The translations under genes and the position numbers were made by a program. This document shows positions 8,556 through 19,813 of a stretch of 64,000 nucleotides of DNA, piece after piece. Every line of letters starts with the position of its first letter. The stretch's first letter is position 1. The notes below the pieces were generated by a model. The model was not told the DNA's origin, did not search any database, and was given only the letters and a program-made list of their open reading frames with translations. This stretch comes from Nesterenkonia ebinurensis (GTDB taxonomy: Bacteria > Actinomycetota > Actinomycetes > Actinomycetales > Micrococcaceae): the NCBI RefSeq assembly GCF_008711175.1, contig NZ_VWNF01000003.1:1-64000 (forward strand), written 5' to 3'.

Positions 8556-10877
8556 CTAGTAGTCGTCGAACCAGTCTGGGGTATCGATATTGGCGTCGGC
8601 GATCAGGTTGTCCACTCCGATCAGTACGATCTCTTCCTCAGAGTCAGCCGGCGGGATCTGGATGACCACGAATTCGCGGGAGGTGATCTGCGTGTCGAAG
8701 GTGGTCCAGTCGGTGCCGACCATCTCGATGACCAGGTCGTGGTCTAAGAAGATGGTATCGCCGTCGCTGATCGGGGACATCTCCATGGTCATGTCGAAGG
8801 AGCCGGCCAGCACCAGGGTGCCGTCGGGCAGCTCGATGGCAGAGAGATCCTCATAGTCCACAGCCGGGTTGGGGAAGTTGATCTCAGTATCCTCAGCTGC
8901 CTCGCTGAGCTCCTCGTGGTATTCGTGCAGAGCCTCAATGTAGAGGCTCTCGGCCACCTGGTCGCCAAAGTCGTGGCCATCGTCCACGAACCAACGTGAC
9001 ATGCTGCGCAGCACCCGGGCCGGGGAGTCCTCATCCTCGGCGTCGCCCGGATCAGCTACGGTGATGCCGCCCTGCTCTGCGGAGAAGGTGGGAAACTCGG
9101 TGCCCGGAGCCATCATGGTGGAGTGGACGAGCTTGTAGTTCTCCCGGGCAGTGGTCTGCTCCAGGAACAGGATCTGCAGCGACTCGGACTCGGGCTCCTC
9201 CACGATCACCATGGCCTGGCGGGGGAACTCCGGGTCGCCGGAGACGACTGCGGAGAGCACCTCAGTGCCGATGGGATGGGGCAGAGCGATCTCGGCCAGG
9301 TCATGGTTGCGGTAGGCCAGCTCTCGGTACTCCAGAGCCTCACCTGCCACCCGGTCCTCGAGCAGCTCCACGTCCTGCTCCTCATCGCCGGCGGCTACCG
9401 TCTCAGCAACATCCTCCAGGATCCGATCCAGCTGAGAGCTCAACAGCACGGAGTAGCCCTCGGAGGGGATCTCCTCAGCCTCCACCTCTGCTTCAGCCTC
9501 GGTCTCTTCCTCCAGCTCCTCGGGATCGGGCTGATCGGGGGCATCCTCCTCCTGATCAGGATCCTCGGTGCCCTCGGGCTCCTCGTCCCGGCCGGTCTCC
9601 TCCTGCTCCTCCGCAGAGTCTTCGTCCTCGGCCTCCTCCGTCTGGCCGTTCTCGGACTGGTCCTCCTCATCGGCGTATGCGGGGCCGCTCAGGCCCAGGC
9701 CGGCAGCCAGGGCCACCAGCATGGCCAGCACTGCGGTAAAGGGTGACTTGCCGCGTCCGAGCCGGTCGCGCAGGCCCTGAGCCCAGCCGGAGAGCTTCTC
9801 GGTGCGCCCCTCATCGGCAGCGGATGAGGCCGGCGGATCCTGGTCCTCATCGTCATTCTCGTCCCGGTCCTCTGTCTCAGCCTCCTGAGCGTCGGGTGCC
9901 TCTGCGGCCTCCTCCGCCTGGGCGGCGTCGTCGTTCTCCTCGGTGTAAGCCGGCACGGCCTCGGTGGGCTGGTCGTTCTGCTCAGGGTCTTCCGGCTCCT
10001 CATCCTCGACTGCCGGGATCTTCCCGGTCTCCACACTAGGGATGACCCAGGCGGGTGCCGACGCCGGAGCCTCGGCGGCAGTCTCCTCCGCCTCGGCTTC
10101 CTCAGCAGTCTCGGCGCCGGTCGCGGTCTCCTCTCGGTTCAATCGGCCATCTTCCTCTTCTGCTGAGGCCGCGTCCTGGTCCTCTGGTGCAGAGTTCGCA
10201 GAGGATTCGGTGGTCTTCTCAGCGGGTGCAACAGCGGCTGCGTTCTCGGCCTTGCGGCGCTTCCGGCGTGGAGTGCCCACCGCCCAGTAGAAGAGCACCA
10301 GGGAGAGCAGCACCAGCAGGGCCCCACCGATGATCATCCAGACCCCGCCGTCATTGCCAAAGGTGACCGTCTCGGTGGTGGTGATCGAGTTGGGCGCGGA
10401 CTCGAGGTCCTCGCGGTAGATCAGCAGAGCCCAGTCGCCGGCCTCATCCGGGGTGTCCCATCGGTAGGGCATCTCACCCTCAGCGTTCTCTACACTGACC
10501 CAGAGATCGGAGCCGGTGGGGTTTGGCACATCGGTCTCGCCGTCGATGAACTCAGCGGTGATGTGGGAGGGCTGCTCAGGGTCCTCCGAGGCCTCGAACC
10601 CGGTGATCCGGTTATGGGCGGCGTCGTCGAGCCATGCCTCGATGTCATAGGTGCGGCCCACCGCGATCAGGTACTCCCCTTCAGCCTCGATGGTGAACTC
10701 ATCGCGGCCGTCCGCGGCGTCGATCACATCATCGGTGATGACGGTGAAGGGTGCGTCCTCGGCGCCCTCGGTCTCGACGGTGTTCGTCTCCTCGGTCTCG
10801 GCGGTCAGCCGGTCGATGCCGAAGCCGACCAGCGCCAGTCCGGCGAGGAACGCAATGATGGCAGAAAGAATTCGCAC
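8556..10877 (-). CDS. Large acidic multi-segment membrane/secreted protein, function unknown
   Basis: I do not recognise a named family. The 773 residues read as: transmembrane helix at residues 4-24; an extracytoplasmic beta-rich domain to about 180; a second helix (MIIGGALLVLLSLVLFYWAVG); the basic stop TPRRKRRK; about 180 residues dominated by Glu, Asp and Ala; a third hydrophobic stretch (FTAVLAMLVALAAGLGLSG) ending in AYA; a second Glu-rich linker; and a C-terminal globular domain of about 290 residues. The third stretch looks like an internal signal peptide with an AxA site, so the product may be cut in two, or two ancestral proteins may be fused. GTG start with AAGGA upstream. Confidence 0.75.
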   Translation of the reverse strand: MRILSAIIAFLAGLALVGFGIDRLTAETEETNTVETEGAEDAPFTVITDDVIDAADGRDEFTIEAEGEYLIAVGRTYDIEAWLDDAAHNRITGFEASEDPEQPSHITAEFIDGETDVPNPTGSDLWVSVENAEGEMPYRWDTPDEAGDWALLIYREDLESAPNSITTTETVTFGNDGGVWMIIGGALLVLLSLVLFYWAVGTPRRKRRKAENAAAVAPAEKTTESSANSAPEDQDAASAEEEDGRLNREETATGAETAEEAEAEETAAEAPASAPAWVIPSVETGKIPAVEDEEPEDPEQNDQPTEAVPAYTEENDDAAQAEEAAEAPDAQEAETEDRDENDDEDQDPPASSAADEGRTEKLSGWAQGLRDRLGRGKSPFTAVLAMLVALAAGLGLSGPAYADEEDQSENGQTEEAEDEDSAEEQEETGRDEEPEGTEDPDQEEDAPDQPDPEELEEETEAEAEVEAEEIPSEGYSVLLSSQLDRILEDVAETVAAGDEEQDVELLEDRVAGEALEYRELAYRNHDLAEIALPHPIGTEVLSAVVSGDPEFPRQAMVIVEEPESESLQILFLEQTTARENYKLVHSTMMAPGTEFPTFSAEQGGITVADPGDAEDEDSPARVLRSMSRWFVDDGHDFGDQVAESLYIEALHEYHEELSEAAEDTEINFPNPAVDYEDLSAIELPDGTLVLAGSFDMTMEMSPISDGDTIFLDHDLVIEMVGTDWTTFDTQITSREFVVIQIPPADSEEEIVLIGVDNLIADANIDTPDWFDDY

Positions 10878-10948
10878 TGGGGTGTAGTCCTTATATGTGG
10901 CGTTGCGGGCACTGATTCGGCCCGCGTGGGAATGTCCAGCGCTCTAGC

Positions 10949-10976
10949 TTACAGATGATAACGATATGGTTACAAT
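10949..10976 (+). promoter_or_regulatory. Candidate promoter for the zinc-site protein/nucS operon
   Basis: TTACAG (10949-10954), a 16-base spacer and TACAAT (10971-10976) resemble a sigma-70-type promoter in a locally AT-rich stretch. A start near 10983 would coincide with the left arm of the hairpin described next. Inferred by eye only. Confidence 0.45.
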
Positions 10977-10982
10977 TCAGGA

Positions 10983-11020
10983 TTCTCCCAGCCAGGGGCG
11001 GCGCTGCGCACCTGGGAGAA
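10983..11020 (+). other. 5' leader hairpin immediately before the ribosome site of the nucS operon
   Basis: TTCTCCCAG (10983-10991) and CTGGGAGAA (11012-11020) are perfect 9-base inverted arms around a GC-rich 20-base loop. The AGGAGG ribosome site begins at 11022, one base after the stem, so the structure could limit or protect translation initiation. No U-run follows, so a simple terminator is less likely. Confidence 0.5.
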
Positions 11021-11027
11021 TAGGAGG

Positions 11028-11336
11028 GTGGGAAAAGGCAGAGGACGACGCCGCGGCACCTCCAAATGGCAGCAGGAGCACCGCCCGCTGAGCACCGGTT
11101 TCCTGGCACCGGGCGGGCTCTCCGCCGGACGGGTCCAGCGCCGCGACGGCGAGTACCATGTGCGGCATATCTCAGGTGCGGCAGCGGCCAAGGACTACAG
11201 CTGCCCGGGGTGCGGGCTGACCATCGGCGCCGGGACCGATCATGTGGTGGCCTGGCGGGCTGACTCCATACTGGGTGACGAATATGCGGCCTCGGAGCGC
11301 CGGCACTGGCACACCCACTGCTGGCGGATTGGCTAA
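11028..11336 (+). CDS. Small protein with CPGCG zinc-type site, linked to nucS
   Basis: A 102-residue basic protein found next to nucS in many Actinobacteria, sometimes annotated only as ATP/GTP-binding. The N-terminus is Arg/Lys-rich ([15 protein letters not shown]). The C-terminal half has [16 protein letters not shown] and RRHWHTHCW, so two Cys plus a His/Cys cluster could bind one zinc, in a spacing reminiscent of treble-clef or HNH-like folds. No nuclease activity is shown. The GTG start abuts AGGAGG with almost no spacing, so the true start may differ. It precedes nucS by 11 bases, suggesting a joint role in nucleic-acid transactions. Confidence 0.7.
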   Translation: MGKGRGRRRGTSKWQQEHRPLSTGFLAPGGLSAGRVQRRDGEYHVRHISGAAAAKDYSCPGCGLTIGAGTDHVVAWRADSILGDEYAASERRHWHTHCWRIG

Positions 11337-11347
11337 GATCGATCACT

Positions 11348-12040
11348 GTGCGACTTGTCATTGCCACCTGCTCCGTGACCTACTCAGGACGTCTGAACGC
11401 CCATCTTGCCCAGGCCAAGCGCCTGCTGATGATCAAGGCCGACGGTGCAGTGCTGGTGCATTCCGACGGAGGCTCCTACAAACCTCTGAACTGGATGTCC
11501 CCGCCAGCCTCAATGCGCATCTCGGAGCCGGATGGTCAGCAGCGCGATGCCGGGATCGCCGAAGTCTGGACGGTCTCGGCGGAGAAGTCCGACGACGAGC
11601 TGAAGATCCTCATCTCCGAGCTGCATCACGATTCCTCCCACCAGCTGGGCTCTGATCCGGGGCTGGTGAAGGACGGCGTCGAGGCCGACCTGCAGCGGCT
11701 GCTCGCGGAGCAGATCGAGCGGCTTGGGGAAGGCCATACCCTCATCCGCCGGGAGCACGCGACCCCGATCGGCCCGGTGGACATCCTGGCCAAGGGGCCC
11801 GCCGGTACGGTGGCCGTGGAGCTGAAGCGCCGTGGGGACATCGACGGCGTTGAGCAGCTGACCCGATACCTCGACCTGCTCAACCGTGACCCCCTGCTTG
11901 CTCCGGTCACGGGGGTCTTCGCCGCTCAGCAGATCAAACCCCAGGCGCGCACCCTGGCTGAGGACCGGGGAATCCGCTGCGTAGTGCTGGACTACGAGAA
12001 CATGAAAGGCGAAGAGTCCGGCGCTCCGCGGCTGTTCTGA
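11348..12040 (+). CDS. nucS: Mismatch-specific endonuclease NucS/EndoMS
   Basis: The 230-residue nuclease carries out non-canonical mismatch repair in Actinobacteria and archaea that lack MutS/MutL, cutting both strands at G-T, G-G and T-T mismatches with help from the beta clamp. The N-terminal DNA-binding domain opens [16 protein letters not shown]. The C-terminal nuclease domain shows the catalytic set Asp145 (GPVDILAKG) and Glu158-x-Lys160 ([10 protein letters not shown]). The start is GTG. It is the last gene of a short plus-strand operon, convergent with atpC. Confidence 0.95.
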   Translation: MRLVIATCSVTYSGRLNAHLAQAKRLLMIKADGAVLVHSDGGSYKPLNWMSPPASMRISEPDGQQRDAGIAEVWTVSAEKSDDELKILISELHHDSSHQLGSDPGLVKDGVEADLQRLLAEQIERLGEGHTLIRREHATPIGPVDILAKGPAGTVAVELKRRGDIDGVEQLTRYLDLLNRDPLLAPVTGVFAAQQIKPQARTLAEDRGIRCVVLDYENMKGEESGAPRLF

Positions 12041-12157
12041 ACTGGTGGCGTGCCTGACGGCAGGCCCCAAGTCCCTAAATGCCCGGCCGATGTTTCAGAC
12101 ATCGCCTAAAATTCGCCGTATTTGAAACAACGGCTGGGTAAACAGCACAGACCTACT

Positions 12158-12184
12158 GGGGCCCTGACGCAGTGCCAGGGCCTC
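12158..12184. terminator. Candidate bidirectional terminator hairpin between nucS and atpC
   Basis: GGGGCCCTG (12158-12166) pairs with CAGGGCCTC (12176-12184), one G-U pair included, around a 9-base loop. It sits in the 244 bp between two convergent genes, where a shared terminator is expected. There is no T-run, so activity is inferred from position and stem only. Nothing else was recognised in this gap. Confidence 0.45.
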
Positions 12185-12284
12185 AGACTCAAGTGAGAGA
12201 CATCAGCTGCGAGTCACACGAGACAGCGACAGGTGTGAAGGCCAGCGCCACTGCAGCCGGTCAAGCTGCGGCGCGCCGCCAGGA

Positions 12285-12548
12285 CTAGCTCTGGATGTCG
12301 GCCTCGTCAGCCACGATGGTCACCTTGTCATCATCCACGGAGAAGAACCCGCCCTTGACATGAGCCCTGACGGGGCCGCCCGCCACCGGTTCGATGGTCA
12401 GCTCCCCCTCCGCCAGCAGCGCCAGCACCGGAGTGTGGCCGGGAAGAATCCCTATATCACCGTCCACGGTGCGGCCGGTGAGCGCCTTGGCTTCCCCGGA
12501 CCACACCGCGTGGTCTACGGCGACAACCTGTACGTCGAGTGCAGCCAT
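12285..12548 (-). CDS. atpC: ATP synthase epsilon subunit
   Basis: An 87-residue epsilon subunit of the F1 central stalk, the last gene of the atp operon. It has the N-terminal beta-sandwich only (VDGDIGILPGHTPVLALL, then GGFFSVDDDKVTIVAD); the two C-terminal inhibitory helices of E. coli epsilon are missing. Short forms like this are usual in many Actinobacteria, so it is probably complete. It begins 6 bases after atpD. Confidence 0.95.
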   Translation of the reverse strand: MAALDVQVVAVDHAVWSGEAKALTGRTVDGDIGILPGHTPVLALLAEGELTIEPVAGGPVRAHVKGGFFSVDDDKVTIVADEADIQS

Positions 12549-12554
12549 GGCCGA

Positions 12555-14027
<1,473 letters not shown>

Positions 14028-14912
14028 TTACGACGACGCCAGCGCGTCGGCACCGGCGATGAGCTCGGAGAGCTCCTGGGTGATCTCGGCCTGGCGCGCG
14101 TTGTTGCGCAGCAGGGTGTACTTCAGGATGAGGTCGTTGGCGTTGTCGCCGGCAGACTTCATGGCCCTCTGGCGGGCGGCCAGCTCCGAGGCCGAGGCCT
14201 CCAGCATGGCGGAGAAGATCCGGGACTCGATGTACTTGGGCAGCAGCGCGTCCAGCACCTCCTCCGCGGATGGCTCGAACTCGTAGAGCGGGTGGGCAGC
14301 GGGCTCATCGGCCTCCACCACGGCCAGCGGGAGCAGGCGCTTGACCACCGGTTCCTGGGTGACCATGGATTGGAACTCTGTGTAGACCAGATAGATCTCG
14401 TCCACCCCGCCCTCTTCGGTAGGCTGGATGAACCGGTCCACCAGGGTCTTGCCGATCTCCTGGCCCACGGTGACCACAGGGTTGTCCGTGTTGCCGGTCC
14501 AGACCTGGTCATACTCCCGGGAGCGGAAGTCGTAGAAGGCTTGGGCCTTGCGGCCGTAGAGGTAGGGCCGGGCCTCCACGCCCTGATCCTTCAGCGTGGC
14601 CAGCAGCGACTCGGACTGTTTGATCACATTGGTGGAGTAGGCCCCTGCCAGGCCGCGGTCGGAGGCCATGATCAGTACAGCGGCACGTTGGGGCTGCGCC
14701 ACCTTCTCGGTCAGCACGTGGTCGATGTCGTCCTGAGCGGCCACTGCTGCCACGGCGCGGGTGATCGCCTCGGCGTACGGAGTGGAGGCCTGGGCGCGAG
14801 AGCGCGCCTTGCCCACCCGTGCGGTGGCGATCAGCTCCATCGCTTTGAAGATCTTCTTCATCGACGAGGTCGATCGGATCTTGTCGCGATAGACCCGAAT
14901 CTGGGCTCCCAT
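14028..14912 (-). CDS. atpG: ATP synthase gamma subunit
   Basis: A 294-residue central-stalk subunit that rotates inside the alpha3beta3 ring. The N-terminal helix signature [20 protein letters not shown] and the C-terminal coiled-coil helix, with [26 protein letters not shown] and ELIAGADAL, are both present, as is the central [14 protein letters not shown]. It lies between atpA (39 bases upstream) and atpD. Confidence 0.97.
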   Translation of the reverse strand: MGAQIRVYRDKIRSTSSMKKIFKAMELIATARVGKARSRAQASTPYAEAITRAVAAVAAQDDIDHVLTEKVAQPQRAAVLIMASDRGLAGAYSTNVIKQSESLLATLKDQGVEARPYLYGRKAQAFYDFRSREYDQVWTGNTDNPVVTVGQEIGKTLVDRFIQPTEEGGVDEIYLVYTEFQSMVTQEPVVKRLLPLAVVEADEPAAHPLYEFEPSAEEVLDALLPKYIESRIFSAMLEASASELAARQRAMKSAGDNANDLILKYTLLRNNARQAEITQELSELIAGADALASS

Positions 14913-14951
14913 GCGTGTCCTTCCTTAGGTCTTCAGATGCGTACAGCAGCC

Positions 14952-16574
14952 TCAGGCCTTGAGCTCTTCCTGCTGAATCTCGGCGGCGTCCATGGCGATG
15001 GCCTCCTCAGTACCGACCAGCGACTCGGACTCCCCGGCCTGGAACTGGCTCTTGAACTCCTTGATGCCAGAGTTCAGAGCCTCCACGGTGTCATCCTCCA
15101 GCTTGCCGCTGGCGGCGATATTGGTCAGCACATCGGTCTTGCGCTTGAGGTAGTCGATCCACTCGGCCTCGAAGCGCTTGACGTCACCGACTTCCACATC
15201 GTCCAGGTGGCCCTGGGAGCCGGCCCAGATGGCGACAACCTGCTCCTCCACCGGATAAGGGGTGTACTGCGGCTGCTTGAGCAGCTCGGTCTGCACCTCA
15301 CCGCGGGTCAGCTGAGCACGGGTGGCGGGGTCCAGGTCCGAGGCGAACATGGCGAAAGCCTGCATATCCCGGTACTGGGCAAGGTCCAGCTTCAGGGTTC
15401 CGGAGACCTTCTTCATCGCCTTGGTCTGTGCGGCACCGCCCACCCGGGACACCGAGATGCCCACATCCACAGCGGGCCGCTGGTTGGCGTTGAACAGGTC
15501 GGACTGCAGGAAGATCTGGCCGTCGGTGATGGAGATGACGTTGGTGGGGATGAAGGCACCCACGTCATTGGCCTTGGTCTCGATGATCGGGAACCCGGTC
15601 ATCGAACCAGCGCCGAGTTCATCAGAGAGCTTGGCGCAGCGCTCCAGCAGGCGGGAGTGCAGGTAGAACACATCGCCGGGGAATGCCTCACGGCCCGGCG
15701 GGCGGCGCAGCAGCAGCGAGATCGCGCGGTAGGCCTCAGCCTGCTTGGACAGGTCGTCGAACACGATCAGCACGTGCTTGCCGCCGTACATCCAGTGCTG
15801 GCCGATCGCAGAGCCGGCGAAGGGTGCCAGGTACTTGAAGCCGGAGGGGTCGGAGGCCGGAGCTGCCACGATGGTGGTGTACTCCAGGGCACCCTGCTCG
15901 GCCAGGGTCTGGCGCACCGCAGCGATGGTGGAGGCCTTCTGGCCCACCGCCACGTAGACACAGCGCACCTGCTTGTCGACATCGCCGGTGGCCCAGTTGT
16001 CCTTCTGGTTCAGGATGGTGTCGATGGCGATGGCGGTCTTGCCGGTCTGGCGGTCGCCGATGATCAGCTGGCGCTGGCCGCGGCCGATCGGGATCATCGC
16101 GTCGATCGCCTTGATGCCGGTCTGCAGCGGTTCGTGCACCGACTTGCGCTGGGTGACCCCGGGTGCCTGCAGCTCCAGGGCACGGCGGTCTTCAGCCTCG
16201 ATCTCGCCGAGGCCGTCGATGGGTGCGCCCAGCGGATCCACCACACGGCCCAGGAACTTGTCTCCCACCGGCACGGAGAGAATCTCTCCGGTGCGGGTGA
16301 CCTCCTGGCCCTCTTCGATGCCGGAGAACTCGCCGAGGATCACCACACCGATCTCACGGGTGTCTAGGTTCTGGGCGAGTCCCAGCGTGCCGTCCTCAAA
16401 GCGCAGCAGCTCGTTCGACATGGCCGAGGGCAGACCCTCGACTCGTGCGATGCCGTCGGCCGCGGAGATCACGCGACCGACCTCGGTGCGCTCTGCGCTG
16501 CCCGGGTCGTAGGACGCCGCAAACTCGTTCAAGGCATTGCGAACGTCGTCGGCGTTGATGGTCAGATCGGCCAT
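14952..16574 (-). CDS. atpA: ATP synthase alpha subunit
   Basis: The 540-residue non-catalytic nucleotide-binding F1 subunit. It has Walker [19 protein letters not shown], the alpha-specific [12 protein letters not shown] context, Walker [11 protein letters not shown], and the family signature [14 protein letters not shown]. The acidic C-terminal tail ([21 protein letters not shown]) extends past the E. coli length, as in other Actinobacteria. ATG start with GAGA-rich upstream bases. It follows atpH by 85 bases. Confidence 0.98.
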   Translation of the reverse strand: MADLTINADDVRNALNEFAASYDPGSAERTEVGRVISAADGIARVEGLPSAMSNELLRFEDGTLGLAQNLDTREIGVVILGEFSGIEEGQEVTRTGEILSVPVGDKFLGRVVDPLGAPIDGLGEIEAEDRRALELQAPGVTQRKSVHEPLQTGIKAIDAMIPIGRGQRQLIIGDRQTGKTAIAIDTILNQKDNWATGDVDKQVRCVYVAVGQKASTIAAVRQTLAEQGALEYTTIVAAPASDPSGFKYLAPFAGSAIGQHWMYGGKHVLIVFDDLSKQAEAYRAISLLLRRPPGREAFPGDVFYLHSRLLERCAKLSDELGAGSMTGFPIIETKANDVGAFIPTNVISITDGQIFLQSDLFNANQRPAVDVGISVSRVGGAAQTKAMKKVSGTLKLDLAQYRDMQAFAMFASDLDPATRAQLTRGEVQTELLKQPQYTPYPVEEQVVAIWAGSQGHLDDVEVGDVKRFEAEWIDYLKRKTDVLTNIAASGKLEDDTVEALNSGIKEFKSQFQAGESESLVGTEEAIAMDAAEIQQEELKA

Positions 16575-16659
16575 CTGCTTCTCCCTGCTCTCCTGTATTT
16601 GGTGGCCGCCTGTGACGGCCGTACGGTTCAGTTGGTGTTCTTGGGCCAGCGCGCAAGCG

Positions 16660-17486
16660 CTAGCCGGAAATCTTTCGGCTCAGGCTGCTCAGTCGGGAGG
16701 CGAGGGTGCTGTCAACCACCTCGTCACCGACCTGAACCCGGATACCGCCGACCACTGAGGGGTCGACGGCGACGTCTAGCTTCAGTTCTCTGCCGAAGTA
16801 CTTATCAAGGCTGGCAGAGAGTTTCTCCAGGTAGGAGCTGTCCAGGTCCTTGGCCACGGTCACCTGGGCGATCCAGCGCTGCTGCCGGGCCGCAACCGCT
16901 GAGGCGAAACGCTCGATCAGTGCCGAGGGGCGCGCTCCGCGCGAGGCGGTGACCGCCCGGTCGATGAGCAGCCGGGCTTCCGCGGAGACCTGGGGGCTCA
17001 GCGATGCGGCCAGCTTCTGCTTGGCTGCGGCTGGTGCCTGGTGGTCGGTGAACGCATGCTGGAGCTCATGCGACTCAGCGATGGTGCGCCGGAAGCTCAG
17101 CAGCGCGGACTCCAGCGCTTCCAGGCCCTGCAGGCCGTCCCGTTCGACCTTGGCTGCCACCACGGTGACGGCCAATGCTTCCACACCATCGCCGAGATCG
17201 CGTTCAGCACCCCAGCGGCGGGAGACCACAGCCTCCAGGATTCGCACAGTGGCATCCTGGGCCTTGGAGCCAAAGAGCGAGTGGACCACACCGGTGCGGG
17301 CAGCCGGCTCCCGAGAGGGGTCTGTCAGCGAACGGCGCAGCGCCGCGGAGCTGTCGATGACGTCCAGGGCGCTGAACAGCTCATCGGCCACCGCAAGGTC
17401 GGCGGAGGCGATGGTCTCCGCCAGATCACTCTGCAGCGAGCCGAAGGATTCGCTGGAGGCGCTGGATCCGCTGAACTGGACTGCCA

Positions 17487-17487
<1 letters not shown>
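16660..17487 (-). CDS. atpH: ATP synthase delta subunit
   Basis: A 275-residue peripheral-stalk subunit (OSCP homologue) linking subunit b to the top of F1. It has the expected long actinobacterial form, with the helical N-domain and the C-terminal region [22 protein letters not shown] that is diagnostic for the family. The ATG shares one base with the atpF stop (TAATG), implying coupled translation. Confidence 0.95.
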
Positions 17488-18125
<638 letters not shown>

Positions 18126-18329
18126 CTAGAGCACGAAGGCGAAGACGATGGCCAGAATGAACACGGCCTCAGCCAGTGCGAAGCCGAGCAGCGCGATCGG
18201 CTGCAGCACGCGCTGAGCCTCGGGCTGGCGGGCAACACCGTTGAGGTAGGCAGCGAAGACCAGGCCGATGGCGATGGCAGCGCCGAGTCCGGCGATGCCC
18301 ATACCGAGCATGTTCAGGGAGCCGTCCAT
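18126..18329 (-). CDS. atpE: ATP synthase c subunit (proteolipid)
   Basis: The 67-residue Fo ring subunit has two transmembrane helices joined by the polar loop ARQPE. The ion-binding carboxylate is Glu54 in [10 protein letters not shown], with no extra polar residues of the sodium type, so a proton ring is expected. It sits between atpB and atpF, spaced by 83 and 69 bases. Confidence 0.97.
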   Translation of the reverse strand: MDGSLNMLGMGIAGLGAAIAIGLVFAAYLNGVARQPEAQRVLQPIALLGFALAEAVFILAIVFAFVL

Positions 18330-18412
18330 GTGTTTCTCTCTTTCTTGTCTCGCTCCCGGTGGCTTTCACCGGGAACTCGTACGGGAACTTAGGGGTCAGG
18401 TGGTCAAGGCGG

Positions 18413-19237
18413 TCAGTGTGCGTCGGCTTCTATGGAGCCTTGGATATAGATGGCAGTCAGCAGGGCGAACACGAAGGCCTGCAGCACCATCATGATCAGC
18501 TCCAGGAAGTACAGCGGCACTGATCCGAGCAGGATCGCCACGCCCAGACCGGTGTTGAACGCACCCTCGGCCTGGGTGATCAGGAACTCCGCGCCGGAGC
18601 CGCAGAGCATCACGATGATGTGTCCGGCCAGCATCACGGCCATCAAACGCAGGCTGTGGGTCAACGGGCGGATCACAAAGTTGGAGAGGAACTCCAGCGG
18701 GGTGAGGATGATCAGCAGCGGCTTGGGCACACCGGAGGGCACGGTCATCAGCTTCATGAACTTTGCACCGTACAGTTTGAAGCCCAGCGCCACCCAGGTG
18801 ATCCAGATGATTCCGGCCATCGCGTAGGCGGGGCCGGCGTGGCTGAAGGTGGGCATCTGCAGGAACGGGATCGCGCCGAACAGATTGTTGAACAGCACGA
18901 AGAAGAACACGGTGAACAGCAGCGGGATCCAGGGCTTGAAGTGCTTATCGCCCAGGATGTCGCGACCAATGGTGTTGCGCACAAAACCGTAGGCGCCCTC
19001 GGCCAGGAACTGGCCGCGGGAGGGCACCAGGGCCTGCTTGCGGATCGCGGCGCTGAACAGCCACCAGATGAGAATAACGGCCAGAACAGCCATCAGCATG
19101 TTCTTGCCGAAGCCAGTGCCCCATTCGGCCATCCACGGGAAAATCTCCGGGAGGTGGGTCTCACTGATAGTAGGCGGCTGGAAACCGTCCTCTTCGGCGG
19201 CACTCAGGGCAAGCGATGACAACGCTGGTCCTCTCAT
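18413..19237 (-). CDS. atpB: ATP synthase a subunit
   Basis: A 274-residue Fo subunit that forms the proton half-channels beside the c-ring. It is a multi-pass membrane protein with the signature RPLTHSLRLMAVMLAGHIIV holding the essential Arg, and a last helix LQAFVFALLTAIYIQ. The ATG at 19237 lacks a clear ribosome site, so the start is a little uncertain. It is first of the eight structural genes; the 171 bases upstream separate it from the AtpI-like gene and probably hold the operon promoter, which I could not define. Confidence 0.95.
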   Translation of the reverse strand: MRGPALSSLALSAAEEDGFQPPTISETHLPEIFPWMAEWGTGFGKNMLMAVLAVILIWWLFSAAIRKQALVPSRGQFLAEGAYGFVRNTIGRDILGDKHFKPWIPLLFTVFFFVLFNNLFGAIPFLQMPTFSHAGPAYAMAGIIWITWVALGFKLYGAKFMKLMTVPSGVPKPLLIILTPLEFLSNFVIRPLTHSLRLMAVMLAGHIIVMLCGSGAEFLITQAEGAFNTGLGVAILLGSVPLYFLELIMMVLQAFVFALLTAIYIQGSIEADAH

Positions 19238-19408
19238 CGGTCGTCGAATGATCGAGACATACTGATCTCGGCTTCGGGCGAGGGAAGTCGGCGCAGAGAT
19301 TACCTGCCGCAGCCCGCGCCAAGCCTACCAAAGTCTTGCTACGGATTTCGGCACGTGATCCGTGCTGTGATAACACTACTACAACGAGTAGAAAAACCCC
19401 GCATCGGC

Positions 19409-19813
19409 TCAGTCGGCTGCAGAAGCTGTTCCTACGGCCAGGCGCATCTTCGCGAAGCTCATCACCTCGACGATCTGCCAGACCAGCAGCACAGCCACCC
19501 CGGTTCCCAGCGCCCAAGCTGGATCCAGCCACTCCCCCACTCGCACCATCGGCAGCACCAGGGCCAGCACGGCGAGCTTGAGCGCAAATCCGATCATGAA
19601 CAGCGGGATGGCCAACTGGGGTCGGTTGCGCTCAGCCCAGTCGATCAGGGCCAGGGAGAGAAAAGAGAGTATGACGACGAGGCCTCCGGCTGCAGCCGCC
19701 GAGGCAGCCGCTTCTGCCCCACTCACCAGAGCTGCGGCGGTGGTGCCCAAGCCGAGGCAGACCAGGCCCGCGGACGTCGTCGTCATAAGAACCCTGCGCC
19801 ATCCGGTGCTCAT
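19409..19813 (-). CDS. AtpI-like small membrane protein
   Basis: A 134-residue protein with four hydrophobic segments and the position of AtpI, directly before atpB. Visible parts are MSTGWRRVLMTTTSAGLV, a second helix GGLVVILSFLSLALIDW, then IPLFMIGFALKLAVLALVLP, and a last helix. In other bacteria AtpI helps assemble the c-ring; similarity in sequence is weak, so the role comes from position and topology. The ATG overlaps the WecA-type stop as ATGA, which fixes the start and suggests coupling. Confidence 0.7.
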   Translation of the reverse strand: MSTGWRRVLMTTTSAGLVCLGLGTTAAALVSGAEAAASAAAAGGLVVILSFLSLALIDWAERNRPQLAIPLFMIGFALKLAVLALVLPMVRVGEWLDPAWALGTGVAVLLVWQIVEVMSFAKMRLAVGTASAAD

